Source: CAYSHJ01 sp964589725 (GTDB lineage: Bacteria > Planctomycetota > Planctomycetia > Planctomycetales > Planctomycetaceae). From it: a DNA stretch of 13,788 nucleotides. The stretch spans positions 1-13,788 of the forward strand of contig CAZPUJ010000151.1 in assembly GCA_964589725.1 (NCBI GenBank). The letters are read 5' to 3'. A program made the translations under genes and the position numbers. The notes below the pieces were generated by a model. It made no database searches. It worked only from the letters and a program-made list of their open reading frames with translations, and was not told the DNA's origin. This document shows positions 6,286 to 13,413 of the stretch, in pieces (within the stretch, counting starts at the first letter, position 1; each line of letters starts with the position of its first letter).

Positions 6286-8421
6286 ATGGGGACCGTCTTC
6301 AAGAAACAGACAACGCGACCGCTCCCGGTTGGCGCGGAACTCTTCACGAAGAGCGGGCAACGCTTCGCTCGCTGGAAGGCCGGCAAACGGACTCGCACAG
6401 CGAAGCTGACGACCGGACGCGATGGGGCCGAGCGGATCGTCACGGAGTCACCGACGTTCGTCGCGAAGTTTCGAGACGGTCAAGGCTTCGTCTGCGAAGT
6501 CTCGACCGGTTGCCGTGATGAAGCAGCGGCGCGGAGCGTGCTCGGCGAATTGGAACGGCGGGCGGAGTTGGTGAAGTCGGGCGTGATGACGACGGCGGAA
6601 GATGCCATCGCCGATCATCAGGCAGTGCTACTCATGGATCACATTGCCGTCTTTGCGGAGTCGATGAAGGCGAAGGGATGCACGACGGATCATCGCGCCA
6701 AGACGGAGAGGTATCTCAAGCGGCTGGCCAATGAATGTGAATTCCGGCGACTCGGCGACTTGAAGAAAGTGACGTTTGAGCGTTGGATCGTGAAGCGTCT
6801 GAAAGAGGGTTGGTCGGCTCGGAATCGAAACGCCTATCAAACTGCTCTGGTCACGTTCTGCAATTGGTGCGTGCAGAATGATCGGCTGATTGCCAATCCG
6901 TTCGCGGGACTCTCCAAGGCGAACGAGAAAGCAGACCGTCGCCGGGTCCGTCGGTCGATGACCGAAAGCGAACTCGGTCTGTTGTTGTTCGTGGCTCGGT
7001 GGCGTCCGCTGGCCGAGTTCGGGCGACTCCCCACCAAGAAAGCAGACTTGCCGCCGGATGCTGGGCGGAAGACGTGGAAGTATGCACGGCTCACGTTGGA
7101 TGACATCCCGGCGGCGTTAGAACGTGCTCGCCACCAACTGAGAGACAACCCGGAGTTGCAAGACAAACTCGAATGGCGCGGCCGAGGGCGATCGCTGGTC
7201 TACAAGACGTTGGTTTTGACTGGACTCCGCAAATCGGAGTTGGCCGCGCTGCGAGTGAACCAACTACAACTCGACGGTTCGCATCCGCACATTGTTTTGA
7301 ACGCAGCCGACGAAAAGAACCGCGAAGGCAACTCGATTCCGCTGCGGCAAGACTTGGCCGATGACTTGCGGAAGTGGCTCGACGACCGCAAGCGAAGCAA
7401 TAGCACGCCGACGCTGACGTTCTCAGACGCGGCAGGCCGTGCGGACGACTCTTTAGCCGAGTCCGCAGTCTTCATCGTTCCTGACGCATTGGTGAAGATT
7501 CTGAAGCGTGACCTCAAGGCCGCTGGCATCGCCGATAAAGACGACCGGGGCCGAGTGCTCGACGTTCATGCTCTGCGAACCTCGTTCGGCACGTTGTTGA
7601 GCGCTGGAGGCGTCTCTTTGCGAACGGCTCAAGCGGCGATGCGTCACAGCGATCCCAAGCTCACGGCGAACGTCTACACAGACCCGCGACTGTTGGACGT
7701 GCATTCCGCTCTGGATGCACTGCCGATGCTGCCGCTCGATTCGTCGCCGATCAGGAACACTCAGGCGATGCGAGCCACTGGCACCGACGGGAAGCCCTCA
7801 AATTTGGTTGCACCAACGGTTGCACCAGCGGTTGCACTTCCCGCTGACTTTTGGGGTCACACGCTGACAACCGAGCGACACGACGACTCAACATTCCGTC
7901 GCCCGGTCACTCTTGGCGACAAGGGGTTACGTGCGTATATTCCCGCTGCCAAAGAGAATCCTGCCTGGTGGTGTAACGGTAGCACGAGTGACTCTGGATC
8001 ACTTAGTCCTGGTTCAAATCCAGGCCGGGCAATTTCCGAACGCTCGTTGTCTGCGAATGACAGCGAGCGTTTTTTCTTGTCAGCCATATCATTTGCGTCG
8101 AGCGGATTCGCGAAGCCCGCTTCAGACGAAATTGCCAGCATGGTGACATCTTCCGCCGTAGTCATCACTCCCGACTTCAGCAACTCCGCCCGCCGTTCCC
8201 ACTCACCGAGCACACTCCGCGCCGCCGTCTCGTCTTTGCAACCGGCCGAGACTTCACGGACGATGCCTTGCCCGTCCCGAAACTTCAGCAGAAACATCGG
8301 CGACTCCGTGACAATCCGCTCGGCCCCCTCCCGCCCGATCGTCAGCTTCGCGGTGCGAGTTCGCTTGCCGGCCTTCTATCGTGCGAACCGCTGCCCGCTC
8401 TTCGTGACGAGTTCATGGTGA
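6286..8421 (+). CDS. tyrosine recombinase (integrase); frame runs through tRNA-Gln
   Basis: Site-specific tyrosine recombinase for integrating and excising the element. An arm-type/SAM-like N-terminal part (about 110-205, HIAVFAESMKAKGCTTDHR... and NRNAYQTALVTFCNWC) precedes the catalytic domain. Catalytic residues are Arg315 (TGLRKSE), His428 and Arg431 (DVHALR), His454 (MRHSDP) and the nucleophile Tyr464 (NVYTDP). GAGAGGG lies ahead of the ATG. The recognisable protein ends near residue 485, and a proline/alanine tail (APTVAPAVALPADF) is normal for planctomycete integrases. The frame then stays open across the tRNA promoter, the tRNA (WWCNGSTSDSG is tRNA read as protein), its terminator and, antisense, an integrase remnant, up to 8421. 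The last 150 or so residues are therefore unlikely to be native. The true stop may have been lost on integration. Confidence 0.8.
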   Translation: MGTVFKKQTTRPLPVGAELFTKSGQRFARWKAGKRTRTAKLTTGRDGAERIVTESPTFVAKFRDGQGFVCEVSTGCRDEAAARSVLGELERRAELVKSGVMTTAEDAIADHQAVLLMDHIAVFAESMKAKGCTTDHRAKTERYLKRLANECEFRRLGDLKKVTFERWIVKRLKEGWSARNRNAYQTALVTFCNWCVQNDRLIANPFAGLSKANEKADRRRVRRSMTESELGLLLFVARWRPLAEFGRLPTKKADLPPDAGRKTWKYARLTLDDIPAALERARHQLRDNPELQDKLEWRGRGRSLVYKTLVLTGLRKSELAALRVNQLQLDGSHPHIVLNAADEKNREGNSIPLRQDLADDLRKWLDDRKRSNSTPTLTFSDAAGRADDSLAESAVFIVPDALVKILKRDLKAAGIADKDDRGRVLDVHALRTSFGTLLSAGGVSLRTAQAAMRHSDPKLTANVYTDPRLLDVHSALDALPMLPLDSSPIRNTQAMRATGTDGKPSNLVAPTVAPAVALPADFWGHTLTTERHDDSTFRRPVTLGDKGLRAYIPAAKENPAWWCNGSTSDSGSLSPGSNPGRAISERSLSANDSERFFLSAISFASSGFAKPASDEIASMVTSSAVVITPDFSNSARRSHSPSTLRAAVSSLQPAETSRTMPCPSRNFSRNIGDSVTIRSAPSRPIVSFAVRVRLPAFYRANRCPLFVTSSW
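7913..7941 (+). promoter_or_regulatory. sigma70-type promoter for tRNA-Gln
   Basis: TTGGCG (7913-7918) and TATATT (7936-7941) are separated by 17 bp and lie about 20 bp before the tRNA 5' end. The boxes match the consensus at 4/6 and 5/6 positions. The promoter is inside the integrase reading frame, which argues that this stretch belongs to the tRNA locus rather than to the integrase. Confidence 0.5.
7962..8032 (+). tRNA. tRNA-Gln (anticodon CTG)
   Basis: A 71-nt cloverleaf. The acceptor TGCCTGG pairs with CCGGGCA (one T-G). The D stem is GTGT/GCAC. The anticodon stem AGTGA/TCACT holds loop CTCTGGA (anticodon CTG). The T stem CCTGG/CCAGG holds loop TTCAAAT. The discriminator base is A and CCA is not encoded. 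It sits between an integrase gene and an integrase remnant, the classic position of an attachment site. Confidence 0.95.
8039..8078 (+). terminator. rho-independent terminator of the tRNA-Gln transcript
   Basis: A 13-bp stem (8039-8051 with 8059-8071; one T-G pair) starting AACGCTCG, closed by a 7-base loop TGCGAAT, and followed by a T run (8070-8075). It begins seven bases after the tRNA. Confidence 0.9.
8148..8415 (-). pseudogene. remnant of a second integrase gene (N-terminal fragment)
   Basis: Read on the minus strand, about 89 codons align without gaps to residues 18-107 of the intact integrase. Shared segments include TKSGQRFAR, KAGKRTRTAKLT, GAERIVTESP, KFRDGQG and LKSGVMTTAED (VKSGVMTTAED in the intact copy). 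TGG has become TAG just after QRFAR, both ends of the gene are missing, and the catalytic domain is gone, so it is dead. It points towards the tRNA from the 3' side, opposite to the intact integrase. Divergence between the copies suggests a related but separate element rather than a recent duplication. Confidence 0.85.
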
Positions 8422-8466
8422 TTTCAAAATGATCGGGACGCCTTGCTTGGAAACTGCCCGAGCGGG

Positions 8467-10854
8467 TCAGACTGCGCCTTGGTAGAGGTATTTCTGAAAG
8501 TCCGAGAACGTGTGCTTGATCCGCTCAGGTTGCCCAAGATCGGCAACCGCATCGGCGATGGCGTTGTTGTACTTCAGCTTCAGCAATGGGCTGAGTTTGT
8601 CCTGATTGAGTTCGCCCACACCTTCCTTCACGTATTGAGCCAGCACGAAGTCGAGGAACGCTTGTTGCTTGCTGTCGAAGTGTGTGCGGATTTCGAGCTT
8701 GGCTCCTGTCGCCCGCTCTTCACGGGTCAGGGGCGTCAGAGCAAACGCCACATGCGCCAGCACGTCGAAGAGGTCGCTCTTCTCGGCGTCGATGATCTTT
8801 TGCATCTCCGTCATCTGGTCCATGCCAAAGCCCTTTTCAGCCAACCCTTCCAGCAGCTTTGCCCGTGTGACTGGAGAACTCCAAAGGGCACGCAGTTCGG
8901 CTTCATTCTTGAAGAAATCAGGGAACTTGCCGTACAGGTTCTCCATGAATTGCTGGGCCGACATCGGAGTCCCGTCAGGGTGCCAAAAACTCGTCGCCAT
9001 CATGTGCTGGATGGTCCGCTCCTTGCCGTCTGCGAGCTTGATCTTGATTTTCTTCCGGCGCGGGGGCGGTGGATCGACTATCGGCTTTGGCTCTGGTTCT
9101 GGAGTTGGCGTCTCTGTTTCGCCGTCGTCGCTCCCTCCAACTGTCGTGATATCCTCTGGCTCGCCGTCCCATTCAGGGTCGCTGAAGTGGTGATGAGCTT
9201 TCACGAAGTCGTAGATCGTGAAGTAGTCCTTGCCGTCGTACAGGCGAGTGCCGCGTCCGATGATTTGCTTGAACTCGATGATGGAATTGATTGGCCGCAT
9301 CAAGACGATGTTGCGCAGGTTGCGGGCATCGACTCCGGTCGAGAGCTTTTGCGAGGTCGTCAGGATCGTAGGAATGCTCTTCTCGTTGTCTTGGAAGTCT
9401 CGCAGGTGTTGTTCGCCCAATGCTCCATCGTCGGCGGTGACGCGGACGCAGTAATTCGGCTCGTTGCTGGTCTTGATTTGATTGATGAGGTCTCGCACGG
9501 CCAGGGCGTGAAGCTGTGAGGCACAGAAGACGAGCGTCTTTTGCCGCTGGTCGATCAGGTCCATGAACAGCTTCACCCGGTACTGCTCACGTTCCTTGAT
9601 CTCGATGATCTTGTTGAAGTCTTTTTCTTCGTAGCGTTTGCCGGTCTCGATTTCGCCTTCGATCAGTTGGTCGTCGGGCGTGTAGACGTACTCATCGAGC
9701 GTGGTCTGAATCTGCTTCACTTTGAACGGCGTCAGGAAGCCGTCGTTGATGCCGTCCTTCAGCGAGTAGATGTAGACCGGCTCGCCGAAGTAGGCGTAGG
9801 TGTTGACGTTGTCTTTGCGCTTCGGCGTGGCGGTCAGGCCGAGTTGCACCGCCGGCGCGAAGTAGTCGAGGATGCCGCGCCAGGTGCTTTCGTCGTTCGC
9901 GCCGCCGCGATGGCACTCGTCGATGACGATGAAGTCGAAGAAGTCCGCCGGGTACTCGCCGAAGTAGGGTGACGGCTCGCCGTCGTTGGGTGGTCCGCAC
10001 ATGAAGGTTTGGAAGATCGTGAAGAACAGGCTGCCGTTCTTGGGGACTTTGCCTTTCTTCTTGATGTCGCTCGGTTCGATGCGCACCATCGCATCTTCGG
10101 GGAAGGCCGAGAAGGCGTTGAAGGCTTGGTTGGCGAGGATGTTGCGATCGGCGAGGAACAGGATGCGCGGACGACGCAAAGGAGAATTGAAAATGGACAA
10201 TTGAGAATTGCCGTCGTTGTCCACTGTCAATTGTCCATTATCCATTGCCCGCGACCAGCGAGCGTGAAACAACTTCCAGGCGAGTTGAAACGCGATGAAG
10301 GTCTTGCCCGTGCCGGTCGCCAGCGTGAGCAGGATGCGTTGCTTCCCGGCGACGATGGCTTCCAGCACTCGCTCGATGGCGATGTCCTGATAGTAGCGGC
10401 CCTGGAAGTAGCCGCCCCGGTCTTCAAAGGGGATCGCGGCGAAACGGTCACGCCAAGCGTTCTGCTCGGCGAAGGTGAGGTTCCAGAGTTCATCGGGAGT
10501 CGGGTAGCGGGGCACGTCCCCTTCGGTCCCCTCGTCCATGTCAATGCCGTAGATGCCTTGGCCGTTGGTGGAGTAGGTGAAGCGGATCGACAGCTTGCCG
10601 GCGTAGTTCTTCGCCTGCGCGACACCTTCGGTCAGAGCCTCATCCCACGCCTTGGCTTCGACGACCGCCAGCTTGGTGTTGCGATACTCCAGCACGTAGT
10701 CGGCCGAGAGTGACTTGCCGCGCCGCCCGTAGCCTTCGAGGCGTCCCGGCGCGATCGGATACTCTCGCCGAATGCGGCTTCCTTCGACGACGCCCCAGCC
10801 AGCGGCGGCGAGCGTGGGGTCGATGTGTTCGGCTCTGGTTTCGGCTTCGTTCAT
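8467..10854 (-). CDS. hsdR: type I restriction enzyme, R (translocase/nuclease) subunit
   Basis: A 795-residue HsdR. The N-terminal PD-(D/E)xK nuclease has Asp52 (SADYVL) and Glu66-x-Lys68 (VVEAKAW), with a QAKNYA motif at 80-85. The SF2 motor follows: Walker A ATGTGKT (179-185), DECH (312-315), TATP (341-344) and a motif VI IIGRGTRL further on. After a proline-rich linker (TPTPEPEPKPIVDPPPP), the tail fits the EcoEI-type R C-terminal domain that contacts the methylase. With HsdM and HsdS it cuts unmethylated DNA after ATP-driven translocation. AGGAAG precedes the ATG, and the gene follows the mutase-like gene by 10 bp. Residues 203-226 are encoded by an inserted palindromic repeat between motifs I and Ia, in frame; activity with this insert is untested. 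Confidence 0.93.
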   Translation of the reverse strand: MNEAETRAEHIDPTLAAAGWGVVEGSRIRREYPIAPGRLEGYGRRGKSLSADYVLEYRNTKLAVVEAKAWDEALTEGVAQAKNYAGKLSIRFTYSTNGQGIYGIDMDEGTEGDVPRYPTPDELWNLTFAEQNAWRDRFAAIPFEDRGGYFQGRYYQDIAIERVLEAIVAGKQRILLTLATGTGKTFIAFQLAWKLFHARWSRAMDNGQLTVDNDGNSQLSIFNSPLRRPRILFLADRNILANQAFNAFSAFPEDAMVRIEPSDIKKKGKVPKNGSLFFTIFQTFMCGPPNDGEPSPYFGEYPADFFDFIVIDECHRGGANDESTWRGILDYFAPAVQLGLTATPKRKDNVNTYAYFGEPVYIYSLKDGINDGFLTPFKVKQIQTTLDEYVYTPDDQLIEGEIETGKRYEEKDFNKIIEIKEREQYRVKLFMDLIDQRQKTLVFCASQLHALAVRDLINQIKTSNEPNYCVRVTADDGALGEQHLRDFQDNEKSIPTILTTSQKLSTGVDARNLRNIVLMRPINSIIEFKQIIGRGTRLYDGKDYFTIYDFVKAHHHFSDPEWDGEPEDITTVGGSDDGETETPTPEPEPKPIVDPPPPRRKKIKIKLADGKERTIQHMMATSFWHPDGTPMSAQQFMENLYGKFPDFFKNEAELRALWSSPVTRAKLLEGLAEKGFGMDQMTEMQKIIDAEKSDLFDVLAHVAFALTPLTREERATGAKLEIRTHFDSKQQAFLDFVLAQYVKEGVGELNQDKLSPLLKLKYNNAIADAVADLGQPERIKHTFSDFQKYLYQGAV
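10185..10246 (-). repeat. palindromic repeat inserted in hsdR
   Basis: AATTGAAAATGGACAA (10185-10200) pairs with the arm at 10231-10246 (14 of 16 positions), forming a hairpin-capable unit of about 62 bp. Its left arm is nearly identical to that of the unit at 12478-12533. On the coding strand it reads MDNGQLTVDN...NSQLSIFN, a low-complexity signature unlike the surrounding helicase. Confidence 0.75.
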
Positions 10855-10864
10855 GGCGATCTTC

Positions 10865-11314
10865 CTATTCCGCCGGTTCGCGGTGTTTCACGATGCCGAT
10901 GGTCAGCAGGGACAGCGAGAGGATCAGACCCAGTGCTGCGGGGAGATGACACAGTTTCACCACGGCTTCCTGCCAGGCAGTCGCCCCCGCTGCTCCGGCC
11001 TGCTTGGCCGCGATCGGGAGCATCTGGTTGGCACCCCACCACGCATTGGCCGCCTCGGACAACGCCATGAGCCACGTCAGCCACGCCGACACCAACATCA
11101 CTCGGACCGCCCCTGTGCCGGCGCGGTGGGGCACCTTGAGCAGCACGATGGCCAGCACAACAAACAACATGCCGTTGGTGACAAACTGGATGTGCGCTCC
11201 GAGTGCGAGCCGGGGATACGGGGTCAGGGGCGGGAAAAAGCCCCAGACCAGCCCGGCCAGGATGAGGGCCAGACCATGAATCAGAATCTGTTTGCCGCCG
11301 CTTTGAATGCTCAT
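10865..11314 (-). CDS. hydroxylaminobenzene mutase-like membrane protein
   Basis: A 149-residue integral membrane protein with four hydrophobic segments (residues about 11-30, 43-62, 72-93 and 122-143). The pattern HGLALILAGLVWGFFPPL, YPRLALGAHIQFVTNGML, then a W-L-rich third helix and MLPIAA (98-103), followed by WQEAVVKL, fits the HabA/HabB family. Those enzymes isomerise hydroxylaminobenzene to aminophenols in nitroarene breakdown; many homologues are untested. It lies 15 bp after hsdS and 10 bp before hsdR, in the same direction, so it must be co-transcribed with them. Nothing known links this family to restriction. It could be a passenger gene, or a membrane protein of different function that shares the fold. 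Confidence 0.6.
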   Translation of the reverse strand: MSIQSGGKQILIHGLALILAGLVWGFFPPLTPYPRLALGAHIQFVTNGMLFVVLAIVLLKVPHRAGTGAVRVMLVSAWLTWLMALSEAANAWWGANQMLPIAAKQAGAAGATAWQEAVVKLCHLPAALGLILSLSLLTIGIVKHREPAE

Positions 11315-11329
11315 GGTGTGATTCTCGGC

Positions 11330-12439
11330 TTAAAGTTGCCCGCTGAAGGCTCGGTGCAGCAGCGACTTTTTCAACTCGTCGAGCGCGGCGAGCTTGCGCT
11401 GGTAGAGGGATTCGAGGCGTTGGGTTTCTTCGTGCAGAGCGTCGAGCTTCCCTGCCAATTCCTTTTGCTTCTTCACAGCGGGCAGCCAGACTCGAAACTC
11501 GAACAGATGCTCTCGATTGACCTTCGGCATTCCTGCACGGGCCGAACCTTGGATTGCATACTCGGTGAAGGGTTTGCTCAGCAACAGATGGAAGAGGTAG
11601 TCGCGAGTAATCTGGTTCAGCAACGGCGCGAGCGGATACATGTCTGCGCTGCACAAGCCGCTGAAGTCGGGACGCGCCACTTTCATGAGGTAAGGACGAA
11701 TCTTGCTGTAGAGCACCATTGATTTGTCGAAGAGAAACTTGCCGGAAATCAAACTTTCGTCGCGCGCTGTCTTGAGTTCCACAAAGACGCCAGTCTGTGA
11801 TTCGATGTTTCCTGCTCCAACGTGGATCAAGTCGAGGAACTCGACTTTGCGAGGGTCAACGAGGGTTGAGGTGATGGCGCAGACTTCGCTCAACGTTTTC
11901 TCCACCCAGCCGTCGCCGCGTTGGGTGAAGACGGCTTGCAGGTGGCTTTCAAACAGAGCACGGGCGTTTTGGAGGTTCTGTTCGGCGTTGGCTTTGGCGT
12001 TGGCGAGGCCCTCAAACGCTTCGTCGAGAATCCCAACAATCCGCCGCTGCTCGGCCAGCAAGGGGACGTTGACCAGTTCGTCATGCACAAAGTTCCGATT
12101 GAGTGTCGGAACTCCGGTCCCGGTCGCAAAGCGTTTCAAATCGAACTTGTTCAACAAATGGAAAACGAATCGAGGATCGTTCCCGTGAAAATCCTTCACG
12201 TAGAGAACGGTATTGAGCGGCCAAAAGTCTTGCTCAATGAAGAATACGTTTCCGATGCTACCGCTTCGTCCCGTTACGACTCCGGGGCCGGCGACTGCGC
12301 TTTCATGATGCGTGTCACTAATACCGCTGGAACTTACGAGTGGATGCGAGCCGCTCACTCGGTTTTGAGTGGGTAAGTCGAAACCTCTCTGAAGTGTGGC
12401 GACATCGCCGAGCTTCTTCGATTGCCATCTGGCTTTCAT
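11330..12439 (-). CDS. hsdS: type I restriction enzyme, specificity subunit
   Basis: A 369-residue HsdS with two target-recognition domains, each reading half of a bipartite DNA site. TRD1 is at about 1-135 (WQSKKLGDVATLQRGFDLP ... GTGVPTLNRNFVHDELVNVP). Spacer helix 1 is about 135-180 (AEQRRIVGILDEAFEGL...). TRD2 is about 180-320 (WVEKTLSEVCAI ... RAGMPKVNREHLFEFRVWLP). Spacer helix 2 ends the protein (KQKELAGKLDALHEE ... LLHRAFSGQL). I start it at ATG 12439 because homology begins there and GGGGG precedes it. The open frame continues to 12631, but that stretch encodes repeat-derived residues. It sits between the four-helix-bundle gene and the mutase-like gene. Confidence 0.9.
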   Translation of the reverse strand: MKARWQSKKLGDVATLQRGFDLPTQNRVSGSHPLVSSSGISDTHHESAVAGPGVVTGRSGSIGNVFFIEQDFWPLNTVLYVKDFHGNDPRFVFHLLNKFDLKRFATGTGVPTLNRNFVHDELVNVPLLAEQRRIVGILDEAFEGLANAKANAEQNLQNARALFESHLQAVFTQRGDGWVEKTLSEVCAITSTLVDPRKVEFLDLIHVGAGNIESQTGVFVELKTARDESLISGKFLFDKSMVLYSKIRPYLMKVARPDFSGLCSADMYPLAPLLNQITRDYLFHLLLSKPFTEYAIQGSARAGMPKVNREHLFEFRVWLPAVKKQKELAGKLDALHEETQRLESLYQRKLAALDELKKSLLHRAFSGQL

Positions 12440-12446
12440 AGCAGCC
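12434..12446 (-). repeat. 13-bp direct repeat at hsdS start (left copy)
   Basis: TTTCATAGCAGCC covers the hsdS ATG and part of its ribosome site (minus strand GGCTGCTATGAAA). An identical copy covers the four-helix-bundle start at 13401-13413. The two copies bracket the inserted gene and its palindromes. Confidence 0.7.
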
Positions 12447-12477
12447 CCCGAATGGTCCGAGGCAATGAACAATTCAC

Positions 12478-12533
12478 AATTGAAAATGAACAACGCGGCC
12501 GCGCTGTCCATTGTCCGTTGTCCATTTTCAATT
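12478..12533. repeat. palindromic repeat unit upstream of hsdS
   Basis: AATTGAAAATGAACAA (12478-12493) pairs with the arm at 12518-12533 at 15 of 16 positions; the centre holds the perfect palindrome CGCGGCCGCG (12494-12503). It is the same kind of unit as that inside hsdR. It lies in the 304-bp gap between hsdS and the four-helix-bundle gene, which holds no gene. Confidence 0.75.
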
Positions 12534-12602
12534 CCTGTTGGTTCATGGTTACTTGCTCCCCGGAAGCCTGGGGAGTCGGTGGTCGGTGGTGAGCAGTTTC
12601 CT

Positions 12603-12640
12603 AATCCCATCGAATTCGATGGGATTGGCAATTGCCATGG
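12603..12640. repeat. nested perfect palindromes
   Basis: A perfect 24-bp palindrome (12603-12626) centred on GAATTC is followed by the perfect 12-bp palindrome TGGCAATTGCCA (12626-12637) and CCATGG (12635-12640). These could form cruciforms or an RNA hairpin between the four-helix-bundle gene and hsdS. Confidence 0.8.
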
Positions 12641-12655
12641 GAGGCATGGGATTGA

Positions 12656-12701
12656 TGGGAATCATGAAAATCATAAATCCCATGCTTCCCATAAATCCCA
12701 T
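12656..12701 (+). repeat. 46-bp inverted repeat, left arm
   Basis: Matches the reverse complement of 13323-13368 at 45 of 46 positions. It is built from degenerate GGGATT/AATCCC and CAT units and, with 12645-12667, is itself a weak hairpin. It lies just downstream of the four-helix-bundle gene. Confidence 0.85.
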
Positions 12702-12743
12702 GTCTTTCGATCACCAATTGGAATTATCTTGCCGATGCAGCGT

Positions 12744-13406
12744 TCATTCTTTCGGGCGTTGGTTGCGGTAGTTGAGCCGGGCGCGGGTCATGCGTTCGCG
12801 CAGGCCGCCTTGTTCGATGAATTCCTTTTCCAAGGTCTTTAACTGCTGATCCAACAGGTAATTGGTCTGATGAATCAGGCAGATGGTCATGTTCGCGATC
12901 ACCTCGTCCGATCGGGTTTCGACGAACTCACGGTAGACCTCAAACGTCTGTGGCGTCTGGCGTCCAAGCTCGCGAACAAACAACGCTTCTTTGGAATCCT
13001 TGTCCCACAGCCGCAGATCGCGGACTCGCAGGTAGTCGCGGTAGTCGGCCAACAGCTCTTCGAGACTGGCGCGACCGACGTTGGTCAGTTTGATTTCCGT
13101 TTCCTTAGAGGTCGTCGCCGCTTTGCTCCCTTCCAAGATGTTCTGCTTGCCCGACCGAGCCGACTGAATCATCTGATCGACGGTGCGATCGCCCCTGGAG
13201 AGATACTTGTGGGCAAAGCGAAAGGTGATGTCGTAGACGACTTCCGCTTTTTGGAAGGACAACAGCGTTTGATAGTCGCCGCGTGGGGGCAGCACGCGGT
13301 TGGGGTCTGTCGGCGGTGATTGATGGGATTTATGGGAAGCATGGGATTTATGATTTTCATCATTCCCATTCTTCTCATCATTCTCATTGGCTTTCCCTAT
13401 TTTCAT
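12744..13406 (-). CDS. four-helix-bundle protein (23S rRNA intervening-sequence family)
   Basis: A 220-residue protein. Residues about 44-130 match the four-helix-bundle family first seen in 23S rRNA intervening sequences (LLSFQKAEVVYDITFRFAHK, then DQMIQSARSGKQNILEGS, then VGRASLEELLADYRDYL). The remainder fits the longer 'suffix' subtype (EVIANMTICLIHQTNYLLDQQL). The ATG at 13406 is preceded by GGAGG and overlaps the stop of the downstream hsdM frame (ATGA). The first 30 or so residues (NENDEKNGNDENHKSHASHKSH) are encoded by the right arm of a 46-bp inverted repeat and look repeat-derived. Family members are small helical, often pentameric, proteins; a basic face may bind nucleic acid. A role in restriction is not established. 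Confidence 0.85.
   Translation of the reverse strand: MKIGKANENDEKNGNDENHKSHASHKSHQSPPTDPNRVLPPRGDYQTLLSFQKAEVVYDITFRFAHKYLSRGDRTVDQMIQSARSGKQNILEGSKAATTSKETEIKLTNVGRASLEELLADYRDYLRVRDLRLWDKDSKEALFVRELGRQTPQTFEVYREFVETRSDEVIANMTICLIHQTNYLLDQQLKTLEKEFIEQGGLRERMTRARLNYRNQRPKE
13323..13368 (-). repeat. 46-bp inverted repeat, right arm
   Basis: The partner of 12656-12701. It lies inside the coding region for residues about 13-28 of the four-helix-bundle protein. Arms are separated by 621 bp, enclosing the conserved part of that gene. Confidence 0.85.
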
Positions 13407-13413
13407 AGCAGCC
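13401..13413 (-). repeat. 13-bp direct repeat at four-helix-bundle start (right copy)
   Basis: Identical to 12434-12446. It includes the last codons and stop of hsdM (CTA-TGA on the minus strand) and the overlapping ATG. An ancestral hsdM/hsdS junction with the same ATGA overlap would contain one copy. Confidence 0.7.

Noticed and set aside
7857..8297. Minus-strand ORF of 146 aa covering the tRNA
   Set aside because: Its middle (RPGFEPGLSDPES...) is the tRNA read on the wrong strand, and its start is the integrase remnant; it is not one gene.
8443..9519. Plus-strand ORF of 358 aa
   Set aside because: Antisense shadow of hsdR, which has clear catalytic motifs on the other strand.
10772..11722. 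Plus-strand ORF of 316 aa
   Set aside because: Antisense to hsdR, the mutase-like gene and hsdS; no recognisable domain.
12440..12631. N-terminal extension of HsdS to 433 aa
   Set aside because: The added residues are encoded by palindromic repeats; ATG 12439 has a ribosome site and begins the HsdS homology.
12603..12702. CRISPR-like array
   Set aside because: Short degenerate GGGATT/AATCCC units and palindromes without regular spacers; no cas genes.
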